Translations under genes and position numbers: made by a program
Shown here: positions 63,812 through 64,000 of the stretch, piece after piece
How the letters are laid out: every line of letters begins with the position of its first letter
How positions within the stretch are numbered: position 1 is the first letter of the stretch
NCBI RefSeq assembly: GCF_023100905.1
Contig: NZ_CP064686.1
Span: forward strand, 7,218,001 to 7,282,000
DNA from: Bradyrhizobium sp. 4
GTDB taxonomy: Bacteria; Pseudomonadota; Alphaproteobacteria; Rhizobiales; Xanthobacteraceae
Reading direction: 5' to 3'
DNA: 64,000 nucleotides
Notes under the pieces: generated by a model
Seen by the model: the letters and a program-made list of their open reading frames with translations, nothing else
What the model was told of the DNA's origin: nothing
Databases searched by the model: none

Positions 63812-64000
63812 TCCTGCAAATGTCGAGAACCTAGCCGGTGGCCGCTAAGAGCCCGTTAAGCAACGGCATGCCCGTAGTTCCGCGGGGTATTGGGCTTCGA
63901 GTGCCTTCCGGGACGGTGTCGCCGAAGTTCCTTCGCGATGCCGGATGCGACAGAATCATCGGCATTTCTTCCCCGAATACCTATATCAATGCTTGGGCCG
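63812..64000. other. Right-edge intergenic sequence
   Basis: The last 189 bases, upstream of the chemoreceptor gene. No gene, repeat or clear promoter could be identified before the window ends. Confidence 0.4.

Overview
The window reads as a high-GC alphaproteobacterial chromosome, most likely Bradyrhizobium or a close relative (inference). The support is the pckA / chvI-chvG-hprK-manX-ptsH neighbourhood, the many secreted proteins with Bradyrhizobium-like character, a GGAAC-N16-CGTT promoter of the EcfG type, and many dispersed palindromic repeats. No rRNA, tRNA, transposase, integrase or CRISPR array was seen. About 60 genes are annotated; the first, polA, is cut by the left edge.

Layout. 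1-7 kb: polA (3' part), a LysE-type exporter, a nu-class-like glutathione transferase divergent from pyrE, a DUF2865-type exported protein, and a GIY-YIG nuclease gene tightly bracketed by inverted palindromic repeats. 7-12.5 kb: glycogen phosphorylase, an acyl-CoA thioesterase-like protein, pckA. 12.8-20.5 kb: a periplasmic TPR-CHAT (caspase-like) protein and a HugZ-like protein sit between pckA and the chvI-chvG-hprK-manX-ptsH operon, which links two-component signalling to a regulatory PTS. 20.5-24 kb: a GT39-type membrane glycosyltransferase and lepA. 24-29.3 kb: an FAD monooxygenase and its divergent MarR regulator with a 16-bp inverted-repeat operator, an SDR, a lone receiver domain, a two-gene small-protein operon with an EcfG-type promoter, a small secreted protein and a GNAT acetyltransferase. 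29.3-35.4 kb: a doubly anchored TAXI-type binding protein, an acyl-CoA-dehydrogenase-fold flavoprotein, an unknown exported protein and a PAS-PAS-GGDEF-EAL protein with a degenerate GGDEF site. 35.7-39.1 kb: mepA and modABC. 39.3-45 kb: a GntR regulator divergent from a putrescine/spermidine-type ABC transporter operon that ends in a PuuE-like deacetylase, with two identical 14-bp palindromes between them. 45-52.7 kb: an NhaP2-type antiporter, a mechanosensitive channel, map, radC and a lysozyme-like peptidoglycan-binding protein. 52.8-58.1 kb: a tightly overlapping SsuABC/TauABC-like transporter, 2-hydroxyacid dehydrogenase and Inh-type inhibitor operon, divergent from a creatininase-family gene. 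58.2-63.8 kb: a small secreted protein, a two-part outer membrane porin, a TauE/SafE permease and a chemoreceptor.

The most unusual signal is the set of palindromic repeats. At least seven elements (2.6, 4.8, 6.4/6.8, 10.8, 36.7, 39.2 and 45.0 kb) differ in body sequence but share an outward-facing YRTCRT-like end and an inverted-pair layout. One pair encloses nothing but a small GIY-YIG endonuclease gene. This suggests a nuclease-associated palindrome system analogous to REP/RAYT; it is an inference and remains untested.
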